A stretch of 24,765 bases of DNA from Trichomonas tenax (GCA_023091735.1 JALKBU010000784.1:1-24765); one strand, 5' to 3'. Numbered from the stretch's first letter, positions 1 through 8,606 are shown. Notes: a model not told the origin generated them from the sequence alone. Made by a program: numbers and translations.

Positions 1-258
1 ATTGGTACTCATGTATTGCATGATATGCGTTAATTCATGCGGAAAAGCCTCAGCTAGCAGTTTACATATGAGTTTGGGGTAAACAGCGTTGAACCATCCA
101 TTAAAAAATGAATCTGACAATATGACACGTAAACACCCAAAAAGGCAGAGGAGTGGCAAAAGTATTGTGAAACTGGGTAATAAGACTAATGGTTTTTGCA
201 AATCAGATGAAGTGAATAAGGTTATTACACCCACTAAAAATCGATTTTTTATTGTCAT
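1..258 (-). CDS. Partial unknown membrane protein, N-terminal 86 codons
   Basis: An open frame on the minus strand starts at ATG 258-256 and runs without a stop off the left edge of the window. The product is hydrophobic: residues ~28-45 (PLVLLPSFTILLPLLCLF) look like a membrane segment. They are followed by a conserved-looking amphipathic stretch with FNGWFNAVYPK and AFPHELTHIMQYM. The start is supported by an initiator-like TCACCTT at 268-262, giving a leader of about 8 nt, typical of trichomonads. It is divergent from the transporter gene on the plus strand, with about 90 bp between the two leaders. I do not recognise the family. The plus strand is also partly open here, but the minus frame is longer and has better amino acid composition. 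The rest of the gene lies outside the window. Confidence 0.6.
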   Translation of the reverse strand, partial: MTIKNRFLVGVITLFTSSDLQKPLVLLPSFTILLPLLCLFGCLRVILSDSFFNGWFNAVYPKLICKLLAEAFPHELTHIMQYMSTN

Positions 259-261
259 TTC

Positions 262-268
262 AAGGTGA
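262..268 (-). promoter_or_regulatory. Initiator-like element of the left-edge gene
   Basis: On the minus strand the sequence reads TCACCTTGAAATG. TCA followed by a pyrimidine fits the trichomonad initiator (TCA+1-Y-W) except at the last position, where C replaces A/T. The putative start A lies 8 nt before the ATG. Confidence 0.4.
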
Positions 269-350
269 AAAACCTGAGGAGAATTTGATCTCAAAATTCA
301 AGGCATAATAATTAAAAAAATTCTTACAAAAGTGACTCTGCTCCCCTCCG

Positions 351-357
351 TCACTTT
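351..357 (+). promoter_or_regulatory. Initiator (Inr) of the transporter gene
   Basis: TCACTTT matches the trichomonad Inr consensus TCA+1-Y-(T/A). The predicted transcription start is the A at 353, 30 nt before the ATG at 383. This also argues against translation from the GTG at 332, which lies upstream of the predicted transcript start. Confidence 0.6.
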
Positions 358-382
358 TGGAGCAATTTTAGAAATTTTAACG

Positions 383-1591
383 ATGGATCTTGATGATACT
401 GCTCTCCTCTCTGCGAAGGAATCCAGCGATATAAATGACTACAAGGACTCCAACTACATGAACAAGGACATTTTCATAATGGAGACTGCGCAGGACCAAA
501 ACATGTTCGGCGCGTTCCAAATTTTAATTAACACTGCAATTGGTTCTGGAACACTTATGATTCCTTACTGCTATAGATTGGGCATTATGTCGGCATTGCT
601 CATGTCTATTGTTATCGGTATTATCTCGTTGTCCACATTTTGCATGATGATTGAAGCCGCTTATTTCACAAAGAAATACGATTACAGAGGTCTCTTTACG
701 CATCTGTTCAATCCGAAGTATATTTGGATTGTCGATCTTATCATTTTCCTCGTACAAATCGGATCTTGCATGATTTATTCTAACTGGGAGGGCGTTTTGA
801 TCAATCGCACACTCGGATTCAAGGTTAAGGTCCTGAACACAAATACATTCTGGAACTTTATTACCACTATGTGCTTTGCTTTTCCTATGACCATTCCAAA
901 ATCTGTCGCTAAACTCGAAGGGATTGCTACAGTTGGCTTCTTTATGATCATTGTTCTCATTTGTCACAGTGTTTACTGGTTTATTAAAGACGTTCATAAA
1001 TCCGGTTTCGATCCAAACAAGGAATTAAAGTGGATGCATTGGGACCTCTACGTTTTCATTCCAGCTCTTGGAATCAACGCTATGTCATACAACTGCATCA
1101 TTAATCTCTTCCCAACACTCGAGCATCTTAGAAGATGCACAGTTAAGCGTGGTATGCAATTGGCAGCATGTATTGTTGTCGCTTGCTTCTTCCTTTATGG
1201 TGGTTTCGGCATTTTCACATACTTAGATAAATTCGATGCTTTAACGGCTAACTCAGCGCTCGAGCTTTACCCAGCACACAATCCATTTACAATCATTGCG
1301 ACAATCTCCGTCGTCTTCATCCTCCTTGTCGCTTCTCCACTCGTTATTTGGGCTGCAAGAACATCAGTTGATGCTACATTCTGGAAGAACAAAGAGATGA
1401 CAACATTCAGATGGGTTACACTCGGTTTCGTTCTCTGCCTTCTTTCAGCTGGACTTGCTGCCACATCAAATAACATTCTCATCTTCTTCAACATCGTCGG
1501 TGGCCTTTTGATTCCTGCCGTTACACTTCTTATGCCTTCATTGTTCTTCTTGAGGGCAACACCAGGCCGCAAATGGTACAGGACAGCTTAG
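383..1591 (+). CDS. AAAP-family amino acid transporter, C-terminally truncated by in-frame TAG
   Basis: This encodes a polytopic membrane protein of the amino acid/auxin permease (Aa_trans, AAAP) family, which moves amino acids across the plasma or organelle membrane by proton or sodium symport or as uniporters. The first membrane segment carries the family signature: FQILINTAIGSGTLMIPYC (about residues 46-64), with the glycine-rich GSG of TM1. Further segments follow to FNIVGGLLIPAVTLLMPS near the end, about ten in all. The hydrophilic ~40-residue N-terminus is typical. The start at 383 is the first ATG after the Inr. The frame stops at TAG 1589-1591 (402 residues). The same frame stays open for 26 more codons encoding a hydrophobic helix (ACVSIVFTIVAAVACTW) and ends at TAA 1670-1672, which overlaps a UAAA polyadenylation-type signal. 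The original protein was therefore probably 428-429 residues with a last TM helix. This is either a recent nonsense allele, a sequence error, or stop readthrough. Confidence 0.85.
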   Translation: MDLDDTALLSAKESSDINDYKDSNYMNKDIFIMETAQDQNMFGAFQILINTAIGSGTLMIPYCYRLGIMSALLMSIVIGIISLSTFCMMIEAAYFTKKYDYRGLFTHLFNPKYIWIVDLIIFLVQIGSCMIYSNWEGVLINRTLGFKVKVLNTNTFWNFITTMCFAFPMTIPKSVAKLEGIATVGFFMIIVLICHSVYWFIKDVHKSGFDPNKELKWMHWDLYVFIPALGINAMSYNCIINLFPTLEHLRRCTVKRGMQLAACIVVACFFLYGGFGIFTYLDKFDALTANSALELYPAHNPFTIIATISVVFILLVASPLVIWAARTSVDATFWKNKEMTTFRWVTLGFVLCLLSAGLAATSNNILIFFNIVGGLLIPAVTLLMPSLFFLRATPGRKWYRTA

Positions 1592-1672
1592 GCATGTGTT
1601 TCGATTGTCTTTACAATCGTTGCTGCCGTAGCTTGCACATGGCAAACTGTTTTGGAGATCAAGAAGAAATAA
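1589..1672 (+). other. In-frame extension of the transporter gene after a premature TAG
   Basis: After the TAG at 1589, 26 sense codons encode a hydrophobic segment ending TWQTVLEIKKK, and then TAA at 1670. The basic end after a hydrophobic helix is what is expected at the C-terminus of a transporter. TAAA at 1670-1673 fits the trichomonad polyadenylation signal overlapping the stop codon, so 1670 is the likely ancestral stop. Confidence 0.7.
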
Positions 1673-2151
1673 ATTATAAACATAAAGTGAGTTTTTAGTT
1701 ACTTCCTATTAATTAACTTCTTTTACTTAATGTATTTTAACACTGCAGATAAAACACCAATTTAATGTTTTATTGTTTCAGATTTGAATATGATTTTGTT
1801 GATGAAATGAGTTATTCATATATTTGAGTCTTTCTGATGATACATTTGGAAATTTATACAGAATTGTGTTAGTAATTCCTTAATGAATGCTTTTGTTTGC
1901 TGAAATAATTTTGAATATGAATGATTTGTTTATCAAAATTTAAAATATCTTGATGAAATCTATTCTGTATATAATGCCGGAGCTACTGTGCGATTTATGA
2001 ATCATTATAAACGCCCCCTATTATTTTGTTCTCATCCCTAAAATATATAAAGCACATATTATGGGATGTAAATCCAGAATATCATCCGAAATGCGATTTA
2101 TTTTCTGATGCGATGTTGCTTTTCATTTTCATTATATGATACTCACAACCA

Positions 2152-3060
2152 TTGAAACAATTGAATTCCAATCCTTATAATGAATGCTTCATATTGGGAT
2201 CTAAAGTAGGTCTTCAAACAGCGGAAATTGACATATTTTTTGCAAATCTGAGTATCATTTTTCGATTTTGTTTGTTTTACTACTGCCATAAGCTCAATAA
2301 GTCCATACGAAATTATAAAACATTGCCACCAAGAGACACGGCGACAATGGCCAGATTTATGCAATATTACCAGTTTAATCTAGTTTACGGCTCTGTCATA
2401 TCCAAACTTTGTCTGAAGTACAATTCACTGCCACTTATTACTAACAAACAAACTTATGGGTTCATATAACTGCTCTTAATCGGAATCTATAATTCATTGA
2501 CCAAAAAGAAATCAATTTCGAAGTTGGCAAGGATTATAAGTTCATTGTCCATTGCATTTCAGATTGGCAGAAGCTTATATCATTGTTACCATCAGTTATC
2601 TAATTTATTCTGCAATTATGCATAAAAATACGTTCAAAGCATGTTCAAAGATCCTAGTTCCCAATATAGATCTAGTGAATCTTACAAGCACAGAAAAAGA
2701 ACTGATTATAAGCATAATTAATAGAGCAAATTCCGAAAGCATTACATTGACATTGTATTCTTCACAGTAAGCTTCGCATACGTGTATTCATTTGGTAATT
2801 GACTACTTTTGCCTTTATTAAATGCGAGGATCGATGATAAACATGCTTTCGATATCTACAGCAATGATATTGATTGCATTTTCAGCAACATTTTTCTGCT
2901 GAAGGCTTACAAACATTCATCAACTTTTTCGTAAGACATTGACAAAGTTCTTCCACTTTTTGTAGGAACTTCAGCTTCAAACGAAATCTGCTCAAATAAT
3001 CTAATTCTGTCTTTTGATAAATATTTCGACATTTTTTATAATGTTTATGATTTTTTGACT
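2152..3060 (+). pseudogene. Multiply broken relic of an unknown gene
   Basis: Several coding-like stretches occur in different plus frames. 2152-2469 includes the segment RNYKTLPPRDTATMARFMQY. A stretch around 2505-2600 reads EINFEVGKDYKFIVHCISDW. 2552-2770 includes FKACSKILVPNIDLVNLTST. A stretch from about 2825 to 3060 includes KHAFDIYSNDIDCIFSN and, after an in-frame TAA near 2932, DIDKVLPLFVGTSASNEIC. The pieces follow one another in order on one strand, separated by frameshifts and stops, which suggests one large decayed gene. The composition is reminiscent of soluble parts of large trichomonad multidomain proteins, but I cannot name the family. The ATG-initiated short frames are unlikely to be translated as separate genes. 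Nothing recognisable is seen in 1673-2151 beyond AT-rich spacer. Confidence 0.4.
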
Positions 3061-3079
3061 TAAATATACAGTTTAGTAT

Positions 3080-3940
3080 TTATTGGCCATAGAGCTGTGT
3101 TCTAGTCGCATAAACATCATAATTATTATTAATAAATGTTTCAAGTGCTTTCTCCTTGTTGTCGAAGTCCTTAGCTAATGCTTCGAAATCAGCTCTTTGT
3201 TTCTTTGACAATTGCTCTAATCTCGCTTCATAATTTGAAATCAAATTTGAAAAATCATTTGTTGGAAGACCTAACATGAGGAACAAGCTATGACGAACAT
3301 AGTTAGGGTTTGCTTGAAGGGCGTATCCGCCTGTAACAAAAGGCTTATCCAATACATGAGCAGCCATTGGATTATTTTGCGCTGCTTCAGCTGCATCAAG
3401 GAATAATTCTAAGTTATTTTCAATATAATTCTGTGGATCGTAAACTTTGCGAAGATGGAGTGGTTTAATTACTGACATTTCGATTCTCTCTTTAGTATTT
3501 TGCGGCGTCTGTGTTGGAGTTCCGTATGGCTGTGGATGTGGCCGATTAATTTGCGGGCGTTGTCCTGGAACAAATGGTCCAGGCTGAGCTCGTGGATTTG
3601 GAGCGACACGCTGTGGTGCTGGCTGCTGTACTGGTCTCGGAGCTGGTTGATCTGGCTTTGGTTGAGCAGCTGGCGCTGGAGCTGGTGTTGCTGGTTTTTC
3701 AGCTGGTGGAGCGGCAGCAGGAGCTTTGTTCTTAATGAAAGTGATGACTTGTGCGTTTTCCGATAATGTTGCAAGTGGCTGTACAAATTTAAGGACTTTC
3801 CCTGCAGATATAAACGTGAAATTTCCTTGTTTGAATCCATGCTCGTTAATGAGAAGTTCCTGAAGTTTCTCGCCGCTTATTGACTGATCAACATCGACGG
3901 CTTTGAAAGGTCCTTTCGCTTCACCGAAAACAAACCTCAT
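3080..3940 (-). CDS. Rad23-like UBL-UBA ubiquitin-shuttle protein
   Basis: The 286-residue product has three parts. Residues 1-72 form a ubiquitin-like domain: ISGEKLQELLINEHGF and then SAGKVLKF align with the Rad23/ubiquitin helix and the 'GKvLkD' loop, ending in VITFIKNK. Residues ~73-150 are a Pro/Ala/Gln-rich linker. The C-terminus (about 245-286) reads FEALAKDFDNKEKALETFI followed by NNYDVYATRTQLY, which resembles a UBA domain (hydrophobic-A-L---NNN-V-A pattern) with the MGF loop degenerate. Rad23/Dsk2/Ddi1-type shuttles carry ubiquitylated proteins to the proteasome, and Rad23 also acts in nucleotide excision repair. The protein is shorter than yeast Rad23 (~400 residues), and a central XPC-binding domain is not obvious. 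An Inr (TCATAAT) lies 10 nt upstream, and the TAA stop overlaps a TAAA signal, so the gene looks intact. The assignment to Rad23 specifically is less certain than the UBL domain. Confidence 0.6.
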   Translation of the reverse strand: MRFVFGEAKGPFKAVDVDQSISGEKLQELLINEHGFKQGNFTFISAGKVLKFVQPLATLSENAQVITFIKNKAPAAAPPAEKPATPAPAPAAQPKPDQPAPRPVQQPAPQRVAPNPRAQPGPFVPGQRPQINRPHPQPYGTPTQTPQNTKERIEMSVIKPLHLRKVYDPQNYIENNLELFLDAAEAAQNNPMAAHVLDKPFVTGGYALQANPNYVRHSLFLMLGLPTNDFSNLISNYEARLEQLSKKQRADFEALAKDFDNKEKALETFINNNYDVYATRTQLYGQ

Positions 3941-3960
3941 TAAAAATTATGACAATTGTC
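3941..3960 (-). promoter_or_regulatory. Inr plus 10-bp palindrome upstream of the Rad23-like gene
   Basis: On the minus strand GACAATTGTC (3960-3951) is a perfect palindrome. It runs directly into the initiator TCATAATTTTTA, so the TC of the Inr is shared with the palindrome. The predicted start is A at 3950, 10 nt before the ATG at 3940. The TGTCA/TGACA core resembles the box repeated elsewhere in the window. Confidence 0.5.
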
Positions 3961-4249
3961 AAATTTATTGTCAGTTTTTGGATTTTCTTGGACAATTATT
4001 GACTGAAAAGAAATTGATTAATAACAAAACAAAAATCTTACATACTGAGTCTTGGCAATTATAATTATTCATTAATTTTTAAATTTCATTAATGCAGACC
4101 TGCAAATATTTTTGAGCAAAAAAGATTATAAAAAAGGATTTCGCAATTTTTGGTATGTTTTCAATTGATTTTAGACCACATTCAATTCACTTACTTGCAT
4201 TGGAAAAGAACAACATTTATTAGATTAGTTGAATTCTATTACCTCAGAG

Positions 4250-4951
4250 TCACTTTTCATTTACAAATTGTCATTGACCCAATTTGAGGTCAATGAACTC
4301 AAATATACTGTATTACAAGAAGGATTTATTGTTAAAATAGGAACGGATAATGGAACTACTGCTAATGGTCTCATTAACCCCAGAATCAATCACGGAATTA
4401 TAATTACATCTTTTGTTTATTACAATGATTCAAAATATGAAGTTGTTGAAATTGGTCGCCATTGCTTCAGATTTGCCAGCAATATTCTATTATTAGAATC
4501 GCACATACAGTAAGAAAAATATTAAATAATGCATTGGATTATTGCACAAGTTTGAAAATGATCGAATTCGGCCCGGGAAGCAAACTTGAAATAATTTTTT
4601 ACTCATTTCTTAGACTTTACTCATTGGAAACATTTGTTATTCCATCATCTGTGAGATTCATTTCTTCGAATGCATTTATCTATTGTAGAAAACTGAAATA
4701 TTTGTGGTGATCCTAATTATGAAGAAAAACAATTTCAATTCAATTTTGAACCTGAAAATGCCAATCCAAGAGAGGCAATAGTATATGTCCCATTCGAATT
4801 CACAAATAAAACATTTGGATGATTAAATGTTACAAGAGGATATTTCCAAAAAGTTTGTCAATTAACTCAAAAACCACAAACATGTCAAAACATATATCAT
4901 AAAATCTTCAAACCAAGTCTTATTTTTTCATTTGTCATCTTTTACATATGA
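4250..4951 (+). pseudogene. BspA-like LRR surface protein, copy 1 (broken)
   Basis: This is the first of three tandem copies of a short TpLRR (BspA-like) gene. It begins with TCACTTTTCAT, the likely Inr, and ends with a segment homologous to the copy-2 C-terminus (stop TGA 4949-4951). Typical repeats are visible, such as LYSLETFVIPSSVRFISSNA. Against copy 2 it has three lesions: a 1-nt loss near 4498, a second frameshift near 4700, and a nonsense change GGA to TGA at 4820-4822. No in-frame ATG exists near the 5' end; the position aligned with the copy-2 ATG reads AAA. BspA-like proteins are cell-surface LRR proteins implicated in adhesion in trichomonads. This copy cannot encode one. Confidence 0.75.
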
Positions 4952-5088
4952 ATCAACTTATCAATTTTATTAAGTTAAATTATCAAATGATCTAAATATT
5001 CAGTAGCTATTTTCTACTCTTGAAATAGACATCTCCGAAATAAGATTTTTTTTTAAATTAAACCTTAATAATAACCGTGGCGTATCCA

Positions 5089-5100
5089 TCACTTTTCATA
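5089..5100 (+). promoter_or_regulatory. Conserved Inr at the head of the BspA-like copies
   Basis: TCACTTTTCATA is present here, at 4250 (TCACTTTTCATT) and at 6027 (TCACTTTTCAAT), at the same place in all three copies. It fits the trichomonad initiator TCA+1-Y-(T/A). A start codon about 13-14 nt downstream would give a normal leader length. Confidence 0.55.
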
Positions 5101-5104
5101 TATT

Positions 5105-5799
5105 ATGCTGCATTGACAAAGTTCAATTGCAGTGGATTAAAATTCACTGTATTAGAAGGTGGATTAACAGTCAAATTAGGTACAAACAATGATGAATTTG
5201 CAACAGGTCTTATCGATCGATATTATAGTAATACTTTAATAATTCCATCGATCGTTAAAAATAATGACTCCCGTTACGAAGTTGTTGAAATGGGTACTTC
5301 GTGCTTAAGAGGAGCATCTTATTTAACAAAATTAGAAATTGCTTCAACAATTCGAACAATATCAGGAAACGCTTTGGATTTGTGCTTTAAATTGAAACAA
5401 ATTGTGTTCAGTCCAGGAAGTAAACTTGAGACTATTAATTATTCATTTTTGAGACTTTATTCTTTAGAAACAATTGTAATTCCTTCATCAGTTAGATTTA
5501 TTTCAGGAAAATCATTTATTTTCTGTAAACATTTAAAGGTCATTTATATTTGTGGAAATCCTCAATGTGATGAGAAACAATTTGAATTTGATTTGGAACC
5601 TGAAAACGCAAATCCAAAAGATGCAGTTATATATGTTCCTCTCGAGTTTTCTAATAGCACATTTGGAGGATTGAATGTAACAAAAGGATTTTTTCAAGAT
5701 GTTTGTCAATTGACAAAAAAGGCAGAAACATGTGCAAAAAGATATACACAAACATTTAATCTCAATCTTATTTCTCCTTTTGTTATAATTTATATATGA
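5105..5799 (+). pseudogene. BspA-like LRR surface protein, copy 2 (nearly intact, start lesion)
   Basis: An open frame of 240 codons (from GTG 5077) covers a complete BspA-like protein. It has an N-terminal strand region (FTVLEGGLTVKLGT), three to four TpLRR units of the form 'L-x-I-x-IP-S-V-I-x-x-AF-C-L' (for example LETIVIPSSVRFISGKSF), and a conserved C-terminus with VTKGFFQDVCQLTKK and SPFVIIYI before the TGA at 5797-5799. The frame has no ATG until residue 72. An ATG at 5105, 14 nt after the Inr A at 5091, is one base out of frame (ATG CTG CAT TGA). By comparison with copies 1 and 3 (TCATTGACC), one base is missing just after this ATG. The coding body is undamaged, so the start lesion may be recent, or a non-AUG codon may be used. 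It could still be a functional gene if the base loss is a sequencing error. Confidence 0.7.
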
Positions 5800-6026
5800 A
5801 TTATTATGGGTTCCGGTATAACTGATTTCACAGTATACAATTAATTCTATGAGGTATTTATGTTGAATTTTATCATGAAATATTTTTCTGACCAATATTT
5901 TTCCTTGAGATAATATATTAATACAGTGGTGCCAACAAAATGGTCATTAAAATTATCAAATTTAATGGACCTTTGTGAGTGATTGCAGGGGGTGTACCCT
6001 TAAACCTCAGCTATAACATTGTTTAG

Positions 6027-6739
6027 TCACTTTTCAATATTTTCCATTCATTGACCTTTGAAGTCAATGGATCAGATATACGATTTGTAGCGATAGGCTT
6101 ACAGTCGTATTTGGAATATATGATAGAGACATTGTCAATGGCCTCGTTGACACTAACATCAATCACAAATTAATCACTCCTCCATATGTCGAATATAACT
6201 CAACGAAATATGAAGTTGTTGAATTGGGCAAATTTTGTATTAGATTTGCTCGATATCTTCCAGAGTTACAGATTACAGCGACAGTTAGACGATTAATGCA
6301 TAAATCTATTGACTATTGTGGAAATTTGAAGAAAATAGAATTCTGTCCAGGAAGTAGACTTGAGTTTATTAAATATGCTTTCATAAGGTTATTTTCATTA
6401 ACAACTATAGTAATACCTCCATCAGTTAAAGTTATATACCCAGATTCATTTATATTATGTCCATCATTGAGGAATATTTATATATGCGGATGTCCAATTG
6501 TTGCTGCAAATCAATTTTCTTTCGATGTTGCAGCAGAACCAGAACATTCCAGTCCAAAGGATGCAACAATATTTGTACCCCTTGATTTCCCAAATAGCAC
6601 ATTTGATGGACTAAATGCCACTAAAGGTATCTTTAAAGATGTTTGCTATTTCACTCCAAAGCGAGAAACAGGTCTTCACAACATCAAACTTTCATTCAGT
6701 CCCAATCTTATTTCTCCATTTATTACAATTTATATATAA
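6027..6739 (+). pseudogene. BspA-like LRR surface protein, copy 3 (frameshifted)
   Basis: The third copy starts with TCACTTTTCAAT and ends at TAA 6737-6739, which overlaps TAAA. The first ~75 nt are in one frame (SLTFEVNGSDIRFVA). A deletion at about 6090-6105 then shifts the frame to one that stays open to the end (LTVVFGIYDRDIVNGLVD, then EVVELGKFCIRFAR and LRRs such as LTTIVIPPSVKVIYPDSF). No ATG lies in the expected start position; the sequence there reads TTC/CAT. The C-terminal block LNATKGIFKDVCYFT matches copy 2. The 3' frame alone has only internal ATG starts. Inferred: an inactive paralogue. Confidence 0.75.
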
Positions 6740-7235
6740 ATCAACATCGAGATTAAGATCTTCATCTTTGTTGTAAATTGAATAATTTGTTTTCGTTATT
6801 ATTTTCGTTAAAGTTCATTCATGCTATCAAAGTTTTATTCATTGATAGGGATGAAGCTTCACAAGTTATTTTGGATTCCGAATTGAAATAAACCTTTTTA
6901 GAAGATTTTCTGGGAATAATTTGAAAAAGATTTTTTTGAACGTACAATATTGTCTGGGTCATGTTTTTATAATGCATAGTTATGAATTCATAAATAATGA
7001 ATGAATAAGACTATATTCAATGATTAATTTTGTGTTGACGACTATAAAATAATTTTTGAAACGTCTAAAAATTGTTGGAAAAGTTACAAAAACTTTCTAA
7101 AAATACAACTTCTGAATGAAATTATTCTTCATAATATATATGAAAGATGATAGCGAATAAAAGTCTATTAATTGGTAAAACTTTTACTTCAAAATAATGA
7201 TTTTTCAATCAGAAAAAATGAGAATGAAATATTTT
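6740..7235. other. AT-rich intergenic spacer
   Basis: About 500 bp of AT-rich sequence. I see no open frame with protein-like composition, no RNA gene and no repeat. The right end passes into the box in front of the GH47-like gene. Confidence 0.4.
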
Positions 7236-7246
7236 TGACATGTAAA
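7236..7246 (-). promoter_or_regulatory. TTTACATGTCA box upstream of the GH47-like gene
   Basis: TGACATGTAAA (the reverse complement of TTTACATGTCA) lies 20 nt before the ATG at 7266. The same box recurs upstream of two other genes in this window (around 17180 and 22352). No TCA-Y-W initiator is obvious here, so the box may be part of an alternative promoter. Confidence 0.45.
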
Positions 7247-7265
7247 TAATTTTTTGACAGTTGAG

Positions 7266-8606
7266 ATGAAGACGAGAAAAACAATAATTTCGATTGTTTT
7301 TGCATTAGAAATTATAATTCTCGTTACCTCAGCGACATTAATTTTAGTGAGGCTACCAAATACAAACTTCCACGAGCTATCTCAAGCAAAATCCATTGAA
7401 ATAAAAAATTTTTCATTTAATATTCCTGACAAAGAAATAAATAATTACGCTAAAGAGAAACTAAAGACAACATTCTATCAATATTGGAACAATTGCCGCT
7501 ACAGTGATTATTATCAACCATTAAGTGGAAATTGTTCAAATAGTTCAGGATTATCAATAACATTATTCGAATTTCTGGATGCATTATATCTCGCAAATCT
7601 ATCTCACGAGTTTCAGCTTGCATCAAATTTTATTCTTGAAAAAATTTCACCGGAAAGAAGTACAAATATCAATACATACGAATTCAGTACAAAAGTTATC
7701 GGATCATTATTAAGTATTTACGGCTTAACAGGCGAAAATTCATTTTTAGCAAAATCGAAAGATTTTGCAGATCTCGTTTTAAACTGTTTTAAAGGTCCAT
7801 TTCCATATCCATTCATTAACGGAGCCACTAAAAAGCCGTTTGACTTTAGTTTCATGGAAGGAACATTTTTAAGTGAATCGAGTGGATTTCTTTTAGAATT
7901 CGCGAATTTGTTTGAGTTGACTGGCGAGAAAAAGTACTTAGATAAAGTAGATAACTATCTCTCATGCATTTCCAACTCTGTTGCTAATATAACACATGGA
8001 ATTTGGTCGACAGAGAAATGCCAATCGTTGCAGCAAACGCCTTCTTATAATCAACTCACTTCATCATTTTATACGAATTTCGTCAAGTATTCATTGATAT
8101 ATGATTCTACTTATAATGAGAAAATAACACAAAATGTCTACAGAGCTTTGGGTGGATTTTCTAATCCACACGTTTATTCAGATAATTACAGATTTGCATT
8201 TGTTCCTGAATCAATATGTGAAATCATTTCACTTTCTAAAGGAAGTATATTTGAACCTAAACTCGGCCCCATCAAAAACATGTGTTCAAGAATGAGAAAT
8301 AATTTCATTCCTACATCATTTTATGATTACAATGAGTTTAACTTTGACACATCACTTCTTTATGAAGATCTCAACAGAAGTATATCAAATGAAGACTTAA
8401 GAAAGCTTGAATGCGGAAATGTTCTTTGCTCTTTGTCATCAATTGAAAATGATTACAAAGATGATTTGATGCCGAGCGCTGCTATTTCGAAATGGCTAAA
8501 ATTTTTATTACTAAGAAATGTTCACGACATAGGTTACACATACATAGTTAACGATGGAGGCCATTTATTGCCACTCACGCACGAAAATATTTATTCTAAT
8601 TCATGA
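7266..8606 (+). CDS. GH47 (class I alpha-mannosidase)-like type II membrane protein, probably inactive
   Basis: The 446-residue product has a short basic N-terminus and a single membrane anchor (about residues 7-28, ISIVFALEIIILVTSATLIL), then a lumenal domain. It follows the glycoside hydrolase 47 order: LSITLFEFLDALYLANL with SHEFQLASNFI (about 96-124), TYEFSTKVIGSLLSIYGLTG (137-156), a 'SESSGFLLEFANLFELTG' block (about 203-220), SSFYTNFVK (~266-274), VPESICEIISL (~313-323) and VNDGGHLLPL (~428-437). GH47 enzymes trim alpha-1,2-mannose from N-glycans in the ER and Golgi; EDEM relatives act in ER quality control. The Glu of the FETTIR-type motif (E139 here) is kept. The Asp and Glu of GDSFYEYL are replaced (SSFYTN), the Glu of ETLKY is Lys (SKWLKF), and the Thr-Glu calcium motif NTEAHP reads NDGGHL. 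The length is normal. It is likely a pseudoenzyme or lectin-like relative. The earlier TTG at 7254 is not needed as a start. Confidence 0.7.
   Translation: MKTRKTIISIVFALEIIILVTSATLILVRLPNTNFHELSQAKSIEIKNFSFNIPDKEINNYAKEKLKTTFYQYWNNCRYSDYYQPLSGNCSNSSGLSITLFEFLDALYLANLSHEFQLASNFILEKISPERSTNINTYEFSTKVIGSLLSIYGLTGENSFLAKSKDFADLVLNCFKGPFPYPFINGATKKPFDFSFMEGTFLSESSGFLLEFANLFELTGEKKYLDKVDNYLSCISNSVANITHGIWSTEKCQSLQQTPSYNQLTSSFYTNFVKYSLIYDSTYNEKITQNVYRALGGFSNPHVYSDNYRFAFVPESICEIISLSKGSIFEPKLGPIKNMCSRMRNNFIPTSFYDYNEFNFDTSLLYEDLNRSISNEDLRKLECGNVLCSLSSIENDYKDDLMPSAAISKWLKFLLLRNVHDIGYTYIVNDGGHLLPLTHENIYSNS

Noticed and set aside
123..133. TGACACGTAAA, a match to the recurrent box
   Set aside because: It lies inside the coding frame of the left-edge minus-strand gene, so it is probably a chance match and is not counted as a regulatory site.
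332..382. Upstream GTG-initiated extension of the transporter frame
   Set aside because: It starts upstream of the predicted Inr at 351, uses a non-ATG start, and adds no conserved sequence. ATG 383 is preferred.
3500..3766. Plus-strand Trp/Leu/Ser-rich frame opposite the Rad23-like gene
   Set aside because: It is the antisense shadow of the Pro/Ala/Gln linker codons.
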